Shown here: positions 14,754 to 25,493 of the stretch, in pieces
Layout of the letters: every line of letters begins with the position of its first letter
Numbering within the stretch: position 1 is the stretch's first letter
NCBI RefSeq assembly: GCF_000239695.1
Contig: NZ_JH470338.1
Coordinates: 186,001-250,000 of the forward strand
Direction: 5' to 3'
DNA: 64,000 nt
DNA from: Actinomyces graevenitzii C83
GTDB taxonomy: Bacteria > Actinomycetota > Actinomycetes > Actinomycetales > Actinomycetaceae
The notes under the pieces: model-generated
What the model saw: only the letters and a program-made list of their open reading frames with translations
What the model was told of the DNA's origin: nothing
Databases searched by the model: none
Made by a program: the position numbers and the translations under genes

Positions 14754-16256
14754 ATGTCTCATGCTCACGGGCATGGCCACGCACCCGAACTAGCCCCCCA
14801 ACAGGCTAAACGGGTGCGTGTGCTATTAGCGGCAATTGTTGTCCCGCTAGTGTTGGTGGCCCTGATTGGCCTGGTGGCTATCTACCCAAGCACAAACACC
14901 AAGATGGGTTCGCGGGCGTTTTTGTCTCAGGGCTCTTCTTTGGCGCGCCTGGAGGTCACTAGTTTGGATGTGACCGGCTGCCAGGGTGTTTTTGGGGGGA
15001 TGCAAAGCGGTTACGGCACTACTGGTTCCGCTGGCTCTAGTGGGGCCGACGGCGCCGGGACTGGCAGCTCTGGCTCTAACGGCTCGGGCGGCGTCGGCAC
15101 TGATGGGGCCGGGACCAACGCGAGCACCAGCGGGGCCACTTCCAGCGCGGACAGTAGCCTGCTTAAAGACGCCGTGTGCGCCAAAGTCATCAAAGGCAAG
15201 GGCAAGGGCCTGGTGGTGCCAATCCACGTGCCCACCGAGTCACGCAAGTTTGTCTCTGTGGGCGACCAGGTCAACGCCATGTACACCCCGGCCGCTATCA
15301 GCGCCGGCACGCCGTTCATTTTCATTGATTTTGAGCGCGCCCTGCCGGTGGGGATCCTAGCCCTGGTGTACCTGGTGGTTGTGGTGGCCGTAGCCGGGCG
15401 TAAGGGTGTGCTTTCCATCCTGGGCCTAGCTGCGGCGTTGGCGGTGCTGGTGGGGGTAATGATCCCGGCCCTGTTGGCGGGCACCAATCCGGTAGTGGTG
15501 GTGTGTGTTTGCGCGCTAGCCATGCTGATTTTGGCCCTCTACCTGGCCCACGGGGTTAGCGTGCGCACCACAACCGCGCTGCTGGGAACCGTGGCCGGGC
15601 TGGTGGTGACAGTGATTTTGGCTCAGCTAAGCGCCATCTACGCCCACCTAAACGGGGCTAGTAGTGAGGACGCCATTGCGCTGACTACTTCCGTGCCGGG
15701 GATTAACATGTCGGCGCTGTTGGTGTGCGGCATGGTGCTGGCTGGTTTGGGCGTGCTTAACGACGTAACCATCACCCAGGCCTCAGCGGTGTGGGAGCTG
15801 CACGGTGCCAACCCCACTATGGGCACATGGAAACTAGCGCGGGTGGCGATGCGTATTGGCCGCGACCATATCGCCTCCACCGTCTACACCCTGGCTTTCG
15901 CCTACGCCGGTAGCGCCCTGCCGCTGATTATGGTGGCGGCGCTGATTGACCGCTCAGTTTGGGCCACTGTGCTCAGTGGGGAAATCGCTGAGGAGGTAGT
16001 GCGTACGCTGGTTTCTTCCATCGGTTTGGTGCTGGCTATCCCGGCGACGACGCTTATCGCGGCGTTCTTGAGCGTGCGCACCGCCGACAAAGCTGCCATT
16101 GCCGACGGCGCCGGTGTGCCAACCGAAAGCTCTGGCGCTGACACTGTAAAGGCCGGCAGCTCCCATCGGGGCTCCTCCCATAGGGGCTCCCACCGCGCTG
16201 ACAATGGCGGCGCTAGCGCCAGGGGCACTAGCAGCGCCGGCGCACCTGGCGCTTAG
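14754..16256 (+). CDS. YibE/F family membrane protein
   Basis: This 500-residue protein has a His-rich N-terminus (MSHAHGHGHA), a first membrane segment (VRVLLAAIVVPLVLVALIGLVAI), and an extracytoplasmic domain with a long Gly/Ser/Thr/Ala linker (about residues 85-140). At least seven further membrane segments include GILALVYLVVVVAVAGRKGVLSILGL and LNDVTITQASAVWELHGANP, the family core. It ends in a Ser/His/Arg-rich tail. YibE/F proteins are multispan membrane proteins of unproven, possibly transport, function. The ATG follows the glyQS stop directly. The last codons overlap the convergent dusB by 4 bases. Confidence 0.88.
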   Translation: MSHAHGHGHAPELAPQQAKRVRVLLAAIVVPLVLVALIGLVAIYPSTNTKMGSRAFLSQGSSLARLEVTSLDVTGCQGVFGGMQSGYGTTGSAGSSGADGAGTGSSGSNGSGGVGTDGAGTNASTSGATSSADSSLLKDAVCAKVIKGKGKGLVVPIHVPTESRKFVSVGDQVNAMYTPAAISAGTPFIFIDFERALPVGILALVYLVVVVAVAGRKGVLSILGLAAALAVLVGVMIPALLAGTNPVVVVCVCALAMLILALYLAHGVSVRTTTALLGTVAGLVVTVILAQLSAIYAHLNGASSEDAIALTTSVPGINMSALLVCGMVLAGLGVLNDVTITQASAVWELHGANPTMGTWKLARVAMRIGRDHIASTVYTLAFAYAGSALPLIMVAALIDRSVWATVLSGEIAEEVVRTLVSSIGLVLAIPATTLIAAFLSVRTADKAAIADGAGVPTESSGADTVKAGSSHRGSSHRGSHRADNGGASARGTSSAGAPGA

Positions 16257-17539
16257 CCGCCGGAAACGTCGCTTTCTGCCAGATGCAGCTGGCGGGCTTG
16301 AGCTTCAGTTAAGTAAGGCGAGTCCAGCCAGCCATCAGGCAGATGCGGGCGTTTAGCGTGACCAGCCCGACCCCGAGGGCGCTCAGCGGCGTCGCCGGGG
16401 TAAGGGGCTGAAGCATCCAGGGCGGACAGGCGCTGCTCTAATTCTTCGCGGGTGCTCACCCGCATCAGGGCGTTACGGGCCTCTCCGCCCACGCTGTAAC
16501 CCTTCAAATACCAGCCAATGTGTTTACGCAGGTCCCGAATGGCGCGGTCGGGGCCAATCTCGTCGCTAAGCAGATCCGCGTGGCGGCGGATCACCTCAAG
16601 CACCGCCGCCAAATCAGGGTGGGTGCGCTTACTGCTGCCGTGCAAAGCATGTACCAGGTCAGCAAACAGCCAGGGGCGCCCCTGACAGCCCCGGCCCACC
16701 ACGACGCCGTCGGCGCCGGTAGCAGCCAGCATGTTAACGGCGTCGTCACCAACCCAAATATCCCCATTACCCAGCACGGGCACACTAACCGCCTGCTTAA
16801 GAGTGCCAATGTAATCCCACTGGGCGCTACCCGAATAGTGCTGCTGGGCGGTGCGCGCATGTAGGGCGATGGCGCTTACACCCGCATCCTCAGCCTCCCG
16901 GGCACTGTCTAGATAGGTGATGTGGTCATCATCAATGCCGATACGCATTTTGATGGTCACCGGCACCTCAAAGTCACGCTTGTCGCTAGCGGACTTGGCT
17001 GCCTGCACTGCCGCATTAACCAGGGCTTTAAACAAGTCACGCTTCCAAGGCAGAGCTGAGCCACCACCTTTACGCGTCACCTTGGGCACGGGGCAACCAA
17101 AGTTCAAATCAATGTGGTCGGCCAGGTTTTCGCGCACCAAAATCTCTACCGCCTGGGCGGTTACATTAGGGTCAACCCCGTAAAGCTGGATTGAACGCAG
17201 GCGCTCAGTGGGGTCAGTGCGCACCATCTGCAAAGTTTTAGGGTTGCGCTCCACCAGGGCGCGGGTAGTGACCATTTCGGTAACAAACAAGCCCGCCGGG
17301 GCCAGCAGGCCGCCGTCGTAGGGGATCTGGCCGCTGCTAGCCGGGCGCAGCTGCTCAGGCAGGGCTGATTCAGCAAATTCGCGGCAAAGACGCCTAAAAG
17401 AAGCGTTAGTGACCCCCGCCATCGGCGCTAACTCCACCGGGGTGGCCAGCGTGTGGGGGCCGATTTTGACTTGCGCCTGGTGGCTTGGTGTTTCAGAGGG
17501 GCTGCTTGGGGTGGCAGATAAATTTTGGGGCACGCTCAC
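16253..17539 (-). CDS. dusB: tRNA-dihydrouridine synthase
   Basis: This 428-residue FMN enzyme reduces uridines in the tRNA D-loop. It reads VELAPMAGVTNASFRRLCREF (FMN-site start), LFVTEMVTTRAL, IQLYGVDPNVTAQAVEIL, and DHIDLNFGCPVPKVTRKGGGSALPWKRDL (catalytic Cys in GCP). Then come KMRIG, IALHARTAQQHYSGSAQWDYI, PVLGNGDIW and GVVVGRGCQGRPWLF (phosphate binding). A C-terminal helical domain of tRNA-binding type extends beyond. GTG start at 17539. It is divergent from the GNAT gene, sharing a 140-base AT-rich intergenic region that must hold promoters for both. Confidence 0.94.
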   Translation of the reverse strand: MSVPQNLSATPSSPSETPSHQAQVKIGPHTLATPVELAPMAGVTNASFRRLCREFAESALPEQLRPASSGQIPYDGGLLAPAGLFVTEMVTTRALVERNPKTLQMVRTDPTERLRSIQLYGVDPNVTAQAVEILVRENLADHIDLNFGCPVPKVTRKGGGSALPWKRDLFKALVNAAVQAAKSASDKRDFEVPVTIKMRIGIDDDHITYLDSAREAEDAGVSAIALHARTAQQHYSGSAQWDYIGTLKQAVSVPVLGNGDIWVGDDAVNMLAATGADGVVVGRGCQGRPWLFADLVHALHGSSKRTHPDLAAVLEVIRRHADLLSDEIGPDRAIRDLRKHIGWYLKGYSVGGEARNALMRVSTREELEQRLSALDASAPYPGDAAERPRGRAGHAKRPHLPDGWLDSPYLTEAQARQLHLAESDVSGG

Positions 17540-17682
17540 GCCTCAATCCTTACATACATTCTTATAGGTATGCCCACATGGTCTTTGACTGTTACCGCCA
17601 CGACTTGGCAAACATAGTGCACATATCCCCCTATAGAAAAGTGTCTGACAAATTATTGTCGCAGTCTTTGTACACTTAGAGT

Positions 17683-18273
17683 ATGTACAAGAACCTGCTC
17701 CGCTGGCGCCAAGCCATGCTTGAAGGGGCTAAGGTTCGCCTGCGCCCCGTTAAAGATTCTGACTGGGACATTTACGGTGCCTGGAATAACGAAGCTGCGG
17801 TGTCCATTGGGCAAAACGATCTGTTTATGCCCTTCAACGCTGACCAGCTAGAAAACCTTTTCAAAATGTGGCGGGTTGAAGACCCTGCCAGCGGCTTTAC
17901 CTGCACTGTTGAAACCTTAGATGGCCAGGTGGTAGGCACTATCACCATCTATGGAATTAAATCTCCTGTGCGCTGCGCTACGTTGGAAATAACTGTCGCC
18001 CCAGGCCACCAGCACCGTGGCTATGGCCGCGAAGCTTTGCTACTCGCACTGCGTCTAGCTTTTGAAGAGTACAACGCACACAAGGTTGAGCTGGAAGTCT
18101 ATGACTACAACCAGAGAGCCATTTGCCTATATGAATCTGTAGGTTTTGTAACTGAAGGACGCCGCCGCGAAGTGGTCTACCACATGGGACGCTACTTTGA
18201 CCGAATCCTGATGGGCATCTTGGAAAGCGAATGGCGCCAACGCCAAGACATCGCCCCTGCTTGCGACGCCTAA
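17683..18273 (+). CDS. GNAT acetyltransferase, RimJ/RimL-like
   Basis: This 196-residue protein has the N-acetyltransferase fold: VRLRPVKDSDWDIYGAWNNE, then TLEITVAPGHQHRGYGREALLLALRLAFEEYNAHKVELEVYDYNQRAICLYESVGFVTEGRRREVVYHMGRYFDRILMGIL. The RGYG/REAL pattern is the acetyl-CoA pyrophosphate loop. It probably acetylates an N-terminal or side-chain amine, but the substrate is not predictable. ATG at 17683 is used; an internal ATG 33 bases later would still keep the domain. The gene ends before a strong bidirectional hairpin. Confidence 0.85.
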   Translation: MYKNLLRWRQAMLEGAKVRLRPVKDSDWDIYGAWNNEAAVSIGQNDLFMPFNADQLENLFKMWRVEDPASGFTCTVETLDGQVVGTITIYGIKSPVRCATLEITVAPGHQHRGYGREALLLALRLAFEEYNAHKVELEVYDYNQRAICLYESVGFVTEGRRREVVYHMGRYFDRILMGILESEWRQRQDIAPACDA

Positions 18274-18370
18274 AACCGCGCTGGCCCAGGCCGGCGCGTG
18301 AAGCTGGACCAGAGCGGACAAAACCAGCACTGGCCCAAACCGCGCCAAAGCGGCGCCAATACCAAAACAA

Positions 18371-18397
18371 GTGGCCCCGGCTGTTAGCCGGGGCCAC
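18371..18397. terminator. Bidirectional hairpin between convergent GNAT gene and leuS
   Basis: GTGGCCCCGGCT and AGCCGGGGCCAC form a perfect 12-bp stem with a 3-base loop (18383-18385). It lies between convergent genes with AT-rich sequence before it and T-containing sequence after. Confidence 0.85.
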
Positions 18398-18439
18398 CAT
18401 GTTTAGCTACTAGCTGGCTTGCGTGGGCGGCGCGTTAAC

Positions 18440-18532
18440 CACGCCCCGCCCAGCTCAAGCGCCTAGCCAGCCAAAGCGGTTAGCCGGCCAAAGCGCCTGA
18501 GCTAATCAAAGCGCTTGAGCTAGCCAAAGCTG
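18440..18532. repeat. Degenerate tandem repeats before the leuS 3' end
   Basis: Units resembling AGCCAAAGCG(C/G)(T/C)TGAGCTA recur about four times with substitutions (for example CCAGCCAAAGCGGTTAGC, CGGCCAAAGCGCCTGAGC, AATCAAAGCGCTTGAGC). No coding sense is visible. It may be an eroded short tandem array. Confidence 0.5.
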
Positions 18533-18533
18533 C

Positions 18534-21476
<2,943 letters not shown>

Positions 21477-21598
21477 CGGTACTTCCTTTTCTGCAGATAT
21501 TTAATGGCATAAGTGTAGTTCATGCCATCGGCGGCGCTGTTGCCCCGTCCGCTGAATGAGTGCGGGGTTACAGAAACGCTGACTTAGCTGATTTGCTG

Positions 21599-21943
21599 CT
21601 AGGCACGGCGCATCTCCTGGACAATTTCCTCAGCACTCATTGTCTGGTGAGGAGTCTGCCAGATCCCCACCAGATCATCGACCGTGGGTAGATCTGCGTG
21701 ATCTTCTATCTTTTCAATGCGGCGCATCTGCAATGATTCTTTGCGTCCCTGTTGGTTACGGGTTAGTTCCCCACGGACACATACCCGTTTTCCTACTAGT
21801 TGCTTAATCTCTTCTAGTTGATTGGTTTGGAAAATCACTCTGACCGGATGCTTTTCAGTCTCATCGATAAGGCCAAACTCGCATCCGCCACGCGTGTTTA
21901 TACGATCAATCTTTCCTGTTACAGATCCAATTGAGGTTTTCAT
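21599..21943 (-). CDS. Small OB-fold-like nucleic acid-binding protein, lower GC
   Basis: 114 residues: VTGKIDRINTRGGCEFGLIDETEKHPVRVIFQTNQLEEIKQLVGKRVCVRGELTRNQQGRKESLQMRRIEKIE has the strand order of an OB fold. The C-terminus (DDLVGIWQTPHQTMSAEEIVQEMRRA) resembles the tail of antitoxins that pair with PIN-domain toxins. No toxin gene follows: 120 bases later leuS begins, with only a CCCCG/CGGGG hairpin (21543-21567) between. The gene is visibly richer in A/T than its neighbours, which suggests acquisition. I do not recognise a named family; the antitoxin idea is inference. Confidence 0.6.
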   Translation of the reverse strand: MKTSIGSVTGKIDRINTRGGCEFGLIDETEKHPVRVIFQTNQLEEIKQLVGKRVCVRGELTRNQQGRKESLQMRRIEKIEDHADLPTVDDLVGIWQTPHQTMSAEEIVQEMRRA

Positions 21944-22573
21944 TTCTGGTCTGCTTGCCCGGAGAGGCGGACTTTTAAGGTTGTGTCCACGACATCCTCT
22001 TTTCTACTTAAAGATATTTTAGTGCTTCTTTGATTATGTTTCAATACTGTATTTGTATCTAGGCTTGACTACTTCTCGGGGTGGTGGACTCTTCTGTCTA
22101 GGGTGTTCATCTGGTTTGGCAGGGTATTTGGGGTTGAGTGCGACACGTGCGGGCTATTCATGGCGCCTGTGGGCTGGGGATTTAGTCCCGACGGCGCTCG
22201 CGGCTGAGCGGTCAGGTGTAAGTGGGCTGGGTGGCTGGGTGCAAGTGGCTGGGCAGCTAGGTGCAAGTGAGGCGAGCGGCGTCGTCGCCCATAAAAACTG
22301 ACGTAAAAGGTAAGCCTATTCAGCACAGGGGCAGTGGTGGGCCTAGCGGGGAGCGTAAGGCGGCGTCGTTATTAGAAAACTGCGGGTCAAGTAAGGCTTA
22401 ACAACCTCAGATGGACCTTAGTCCCAGGTGAGTAAAGCAGCACGAGCCCTTCACAGTGGGAATTAAATGAGCTTAGATTGAGTTAACGCTTTCGTGAGGC
22501 GATGGCCCGCAGCTAGCCAGCCGCGCCCGCCCCGCGAGACGCGCCAAAGACTTTTAAGAAGAGGAGAATGAAG
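21944..22573. promoter_or_regulatory. 630-bp intergenic region upstream of dps, with candidate DtxR-type box
   Basis: No convincing gene. The sequence is AT-rich up to 22070, then low-complexity GT-rich stretches. Two copies of the recurrent GCGGCGTCGTCG motif occur at 22276 and 22359. AAAGGTAAGCCTATTCA (22306-22322) resembles a DtxR/IdeR iron box (AGGTAAGCCTA core), and GTAAGGCTTAACAACCTCA (22390-22408) is a weaker second match. Both fit iron control of dps, but lie 160-260 bases from its start. Confidence 0.35.
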
Positions 22574-23029
22574 ATGACTCAGCCCAACCCCGTAGTAGTT
22601 AAGGCCCTACAGCAGGCCCTCGTTGACCTGACCGACCTAAGCCTGCAGGCCAAGCAGGCCCACTGGAACATTGCCGGCTCCGGCTTCCGTTCCCTACACC
22701 TGCACCTAGACGAGATCGTCGACGAGGTTCGCCTAGCCGCCGACGACGTTGCCGAGCGTATGACTGCCATCCAGGCCATCCCGGACGGTCGCGCTGCCAC
22801 CGTAGCCGCCGACTCCCAGGTTGAGCCCATCGACGGCGGCGTGCTGCCCACCGACAAGGCCACCGTCATGATCCAGGAGCGCCTGGAGGGTGTTGCCAAC
22901 CGCATCAAGGCCACCCTGGACGAGGTTGACGAGTACGACCACCTGAGCAACGACATGCTGATCGGCATTGCCACCGGCCTGGAGAAGCACGCTTGGATGC
23001 TGCGCGTCTCCGCCGAAGAGCAGGCCTGA
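22574..23029 (+). CDS. dps: Dps/ferritin-like DNA-protecting iron-storage protein
   Basis: This 151-residue member of the Dps family forms 12-mers that oxidise and store iron and shield DNA from peroxide. The ferroxidase-site pattern is present: LSLQAKQAHWNIAGSGFRSLHLHLDEIVDEVRLAADDVAERMTAIQAIPDGR, with His, Asp and Glu at the subunit interface. The C-terminal helix reads LSNDMLIGIATGLEKHAWMLRVSAEEQA. The ATG at 22574 is preferred because GGAG is 7 bases before it; an ATG two codons earlier is too close to the SD. It is monocistronic, with a terminator downstream. Confidence 0.93.
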   Translation: MTQPNPVVVKALQQALVDLTDLSLQAKQAHWNIAGSGFRSLHLHLDEIVDEVRLAADDVAERMTAIQAIPDGRAATVAADSQVEPIDGGVLPTDKATVMIQERLEGVANRIKATLDEVDEYDHLSNDMLIGIATGLEKHAWMLRVSAEEQA

Positions 23030-23104
23030 TAGCAAGCTTGGTTGCAAGCCTGATTTGGACTCTGATTTAGGTGCTCTCTAGAGAGCTCTAAAGCAGACAG
23101 CTTT

Positions 23105-23140
23105 AAAGCCCTGATCATCAAGCGATGGTCGGGGCTTTTC
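23105..23140 (+). terminator. dps terminator
   Basis: AAAGCCC (23105-23111) pairs with GGGCTTT (23132-23138), extended inward by eight further pairs including two G-T, then TTTTC. Confidence 0.85.
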
Positions 23141-23253
23141 TGTGCCTAAGGGGCAGGTCAGTCTGAGGGGCGGGGTCTTGGCGAGGGTGAGTCCAGCCCG
23201 TAAGTGGCGGCAAAGGCTTTCACAGTGGACCACAAAAGCGCTAAAGTGATGCT

Positions 23254-24378
23254 ATGCACAAAGAAGTGAGTTCAGACTCCATTTCAGAATCATCGGCCCA
23301 GAACGCGCCTGAGCCTAGCTGTAAAACTAGCTGCATTGACGACGTCGCCGGTTCCAAAGCCCCAGAAGCTTTCAGCCGCCCCGCCCAAGCACCCCTAGAT
23401 TCCAGCCTTTTCACCGGCACTACCTGGCGCCTTAACGCCGGCGAGGCTAGCGCCCTAATCGCCGCCCGAGGCGCGGTAGTTTTGGACTGGAACTGCGCAG
23501 GCGTACCGGTAATTGATGGTTACAGCGACCAAGCCGATATGGAAAGCGGTGCGGGCTGCCGCTGCGCCGTCATGGCTCCCTGGTCAAACCGCATCCAAAA
23601 CGCCCGCTACACCTGGATGGGGCAAGAATACGATCTTGGCCCCGCCCCTGACGGTAGCCGCGAAGCCAACCACGGCCTGATGCTAAACACCGATTTTGAG
23701 CGCATCGACGACGGCCAGGACCCAGCCAGCCTAACCCTGCACACCGTTACCGGCGGCGTAGAAGGCTACCCCTGGCCGATTGACGTGAGGGTCACCTACC
23801 GGATCCACGAAAAGGCCCCTGAACAGGGCTACCAGGGCTACCGCCTCGAATTGGAGATAAACGCCCGCAACCTGGCCGATGTTACTGTGCCGGTGGGCCT
23901 GGGCTGGCACCCTTACTTCCACGCCAACGCCATTACCGACCAGGGCCTGGACTCGCTTTACATGGAACTGCCGGCAAAAACTGAGGTTGTCAGCGACGAC
24001 ATGCTGATTCCGTTGGAGGGCTCGCAGGCTTTTAAAGAGGCTGACTACGCTCACAGCCAGTGCGGACGCATCATTGTGGAGCTTAAAGGCTGGGAGGTAG
24101 ATACTTCCTGGACTGATCTTTGGACTGACAAAGATGGCCTGATCCGCAGCTATGTGGTTGGCTCGCAGGGGCACTTGGTGCTCACCCAAGACACGCCCGT
24201 GGCCCACTCGGTTGTGCACGCCTTCACTGGCGACACTTTGCCCACGCGTAAGCGTCAAAGTCTTGCTTTAGAGCCGTGCTGGGCAATGACCAACGCTTTC
24301 AAGCGGATCCCGCAGGTGATGGAGCTAGAGCCAGGCCAGACCAGGAGCCTGCACACCAGTGTTGACTACGTGAGCTAG
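23254..24378 (+). CDS. Aldose 1-epimerase family protein
   Basis: This 374-residue protein of the galactose mutarotase fold interconverts alpha and beta anomers of sugars. It has an N-terminal polar extension of about 65 residues before the domain. The domain reads GCRCAVMAPWSNRIQNARYTWMGQEYDLGPAP, NHGLMLNTDFERI (catalytic His region), VTVPVGLGWHPYFHANA (second catalytic His), and SLALEPCWAMTNAFKR (catalytic Glu). Start ATG at 23254 has only weak SD context; a start closer to the domain is possible. No sugar-operon neighbours are present, so the substrate is unknown. Confidence 0.85.
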   Translation: MHKEVSSDSISESSAQNAPEPSCKTSCIDDVAGSKAPEAFSRPAQAPLDSSLFTGTTWRLNAGEASALIAARGAVVLDWNCAGVPVIDGYSDQADMESGAGCRCAVMAPWSNRIQNARYTWMGQEYDLGPAPDGSREANHGLMLNTDFERIDDGQDPASLTLHTVTGGVEGYPWPIDVRVTYRIHEKAPEQGYQGYRLELEINARNLADVTVPVGLGWHPYFHANAITDQGLDSLYMELPAKTEVVSDDMLIPLEGSQAFKEADYAHSQCGRIIVELKGWEVDTSWTDLWTDKDGLIRSYVVGSQGHLVLTQDTPVAHSVVHAFTGDTLPTRKRQSLALEPCWAMTNAFKRIPQVMELEPGQTRSLHTSVDYVS

Positions 24379-24461
24379 TTTTTCGCTGACTTTTGGCAAC
24401 TGAGGCTGGTCGGTTTCCCTGATTTTCTAGCTGGCGGCCTTTGAGCTGCTGCGTAACGTTG

Positions 24462-24490
24462 ACGGCGGGTGCCTTATGGGTGCCCGCCGT
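24462..24490 (+). terminator. Hairpin after aldose epimerase gene
   Basis: ACGGCGGG (24462-24469) pairs with CCCGCCGT (24483-24490), followed by ACTTCGTTT. The T-run is weak. Confidence 0.6.
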
Positions 24491-24614
24491 ACTTCGTTTG
24501 GGGCGACGCCGTCGGCAATAACCACTTTTTGCACAGGGGGATAAATTTTTCGCCCACACAGGCCTATCCACACCCCGGTAGCTGGCGATTGCTGGCCAGG
24601 TTCATAGTGTGCCT

Positions 24615-25493
24615 ATGGGCACTAGACAAAAACGGGCCATGCAAGATTTCATCCGCGTGGCCTACAGCGGCGACCATGAGCAGGTTGAACGCCCCTACCG
24701 GGTAGCCATGGGAGCAAAAGCCGCGCTTTGGGGCGGAATAACACTGATAGCGCTGGGTTTGCTGATTGCCGCCTGGCAGCTGTTCATAACCAGCTCAGAG
24801 CCCAGCCGGGCCCAAACCGGTGCAAAAACTGCCACCAGCCATGCCCAGAGTCTAGGGACTGCCAGGAGCGCATCGGCGGCCTCGGCCCAGGCCTCTGCTA
24901 GAAGTCCAGCTCTCGGGCCAGGGGGCGGGGTAACCAGCCCAACCAGTTCAGGCGGGGCTACAGCTAGTGCCAGCGGGGGCAGTGCGGCTGGTGGAGACGG
25001 CGCGGCTGGCTCGGGGCAAATAGTGGTTGATGTCGACGGCGCCGTGGCTCACCCTGGCCTATACAAACTTCCACCTGGCTCGCGAGTGCAAGCCGCTCTG
25101 GCAGCGGCTGGAGGTTTAAGTCCGCAAGCAGATGCTCACCGCATAAACCGCGCCGCCAAACTCCATGACGGCCAAAAACTCTATGTGCTCTCCCAAGGTG
25201 AAAGCGCCCCGCCACTGGCTGCTTCAAATGGCCAAGGCTGTGAAGGGCAGTCTTGTACCAGCGCCGACGGCGCCGACGCTGGCAGTGACGCTGAAGGGCA
25301 AGGACTTGTAAACATCAACACCGCCAACGCCACGCAGCTAACCCAACTACCCGGGATAGGCCCGGCCATTGCCCAAAAAATTATTGACTATCGCACCGCC
25401 AATGGGCCTTTTACCAGCGTAGATGATCTAACTAAAGTTCCCGGCATTGGCGCAGCCAAACTAGCCCAGATCAAAAGTCATGCCCGCGTCTAA
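24615..25493 (+). CDS. comEA: Competence protein ComEA (DNA receptor)
   Basis: 292 residues: a short cytoplasmic start, one membrane helix (AALWGGITLIALGLLIAAWQLFI), a long Ser/Ala/Gly/Thr linker, and a SLBB domain (IVVDVDGAVAHPGLYKLPPGSRVQAALAAAGGLSPQAD...LYVLS). It ends with two helix-hairpin-helix motifs (LVNINTANATQLTQLPGIGPAIAQKIIDYRTANGPFTSVDDLTKVPGIGAAKLAQIKSHA) that bind DNA. It presents external double-stranded DNA to ComEC. The stop overlaps the comEC start. ATG 24615 and GTG 24609 are both possible starts; neither has an SD. Confidence 0.92.
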   Translation: MGTRQKRAMQDFIRVAYSGDHEQVERPYRVAMGAKAALWGGITLIALGLLIAAWQLFITSSEPSRAQTGAKTATSHAQSLGTARSASAASAQASARSPALGPGGGVTSPTSSGGATASASGGSAAGGDGAAGSGQIVVDVDGAVAHPGLYKLPPGSRVQAALAAAGGLSPQADAHRINRAAKLHDGQKLYVLSQGESAPPLAASNGQGCEGQSCTSADGADAGSDAEGQGLVNINTANATQLTQLPGIGPAIAQKIIDYRTANGPFTSVDDLTKVPGIGAAKLAQIKSHARV

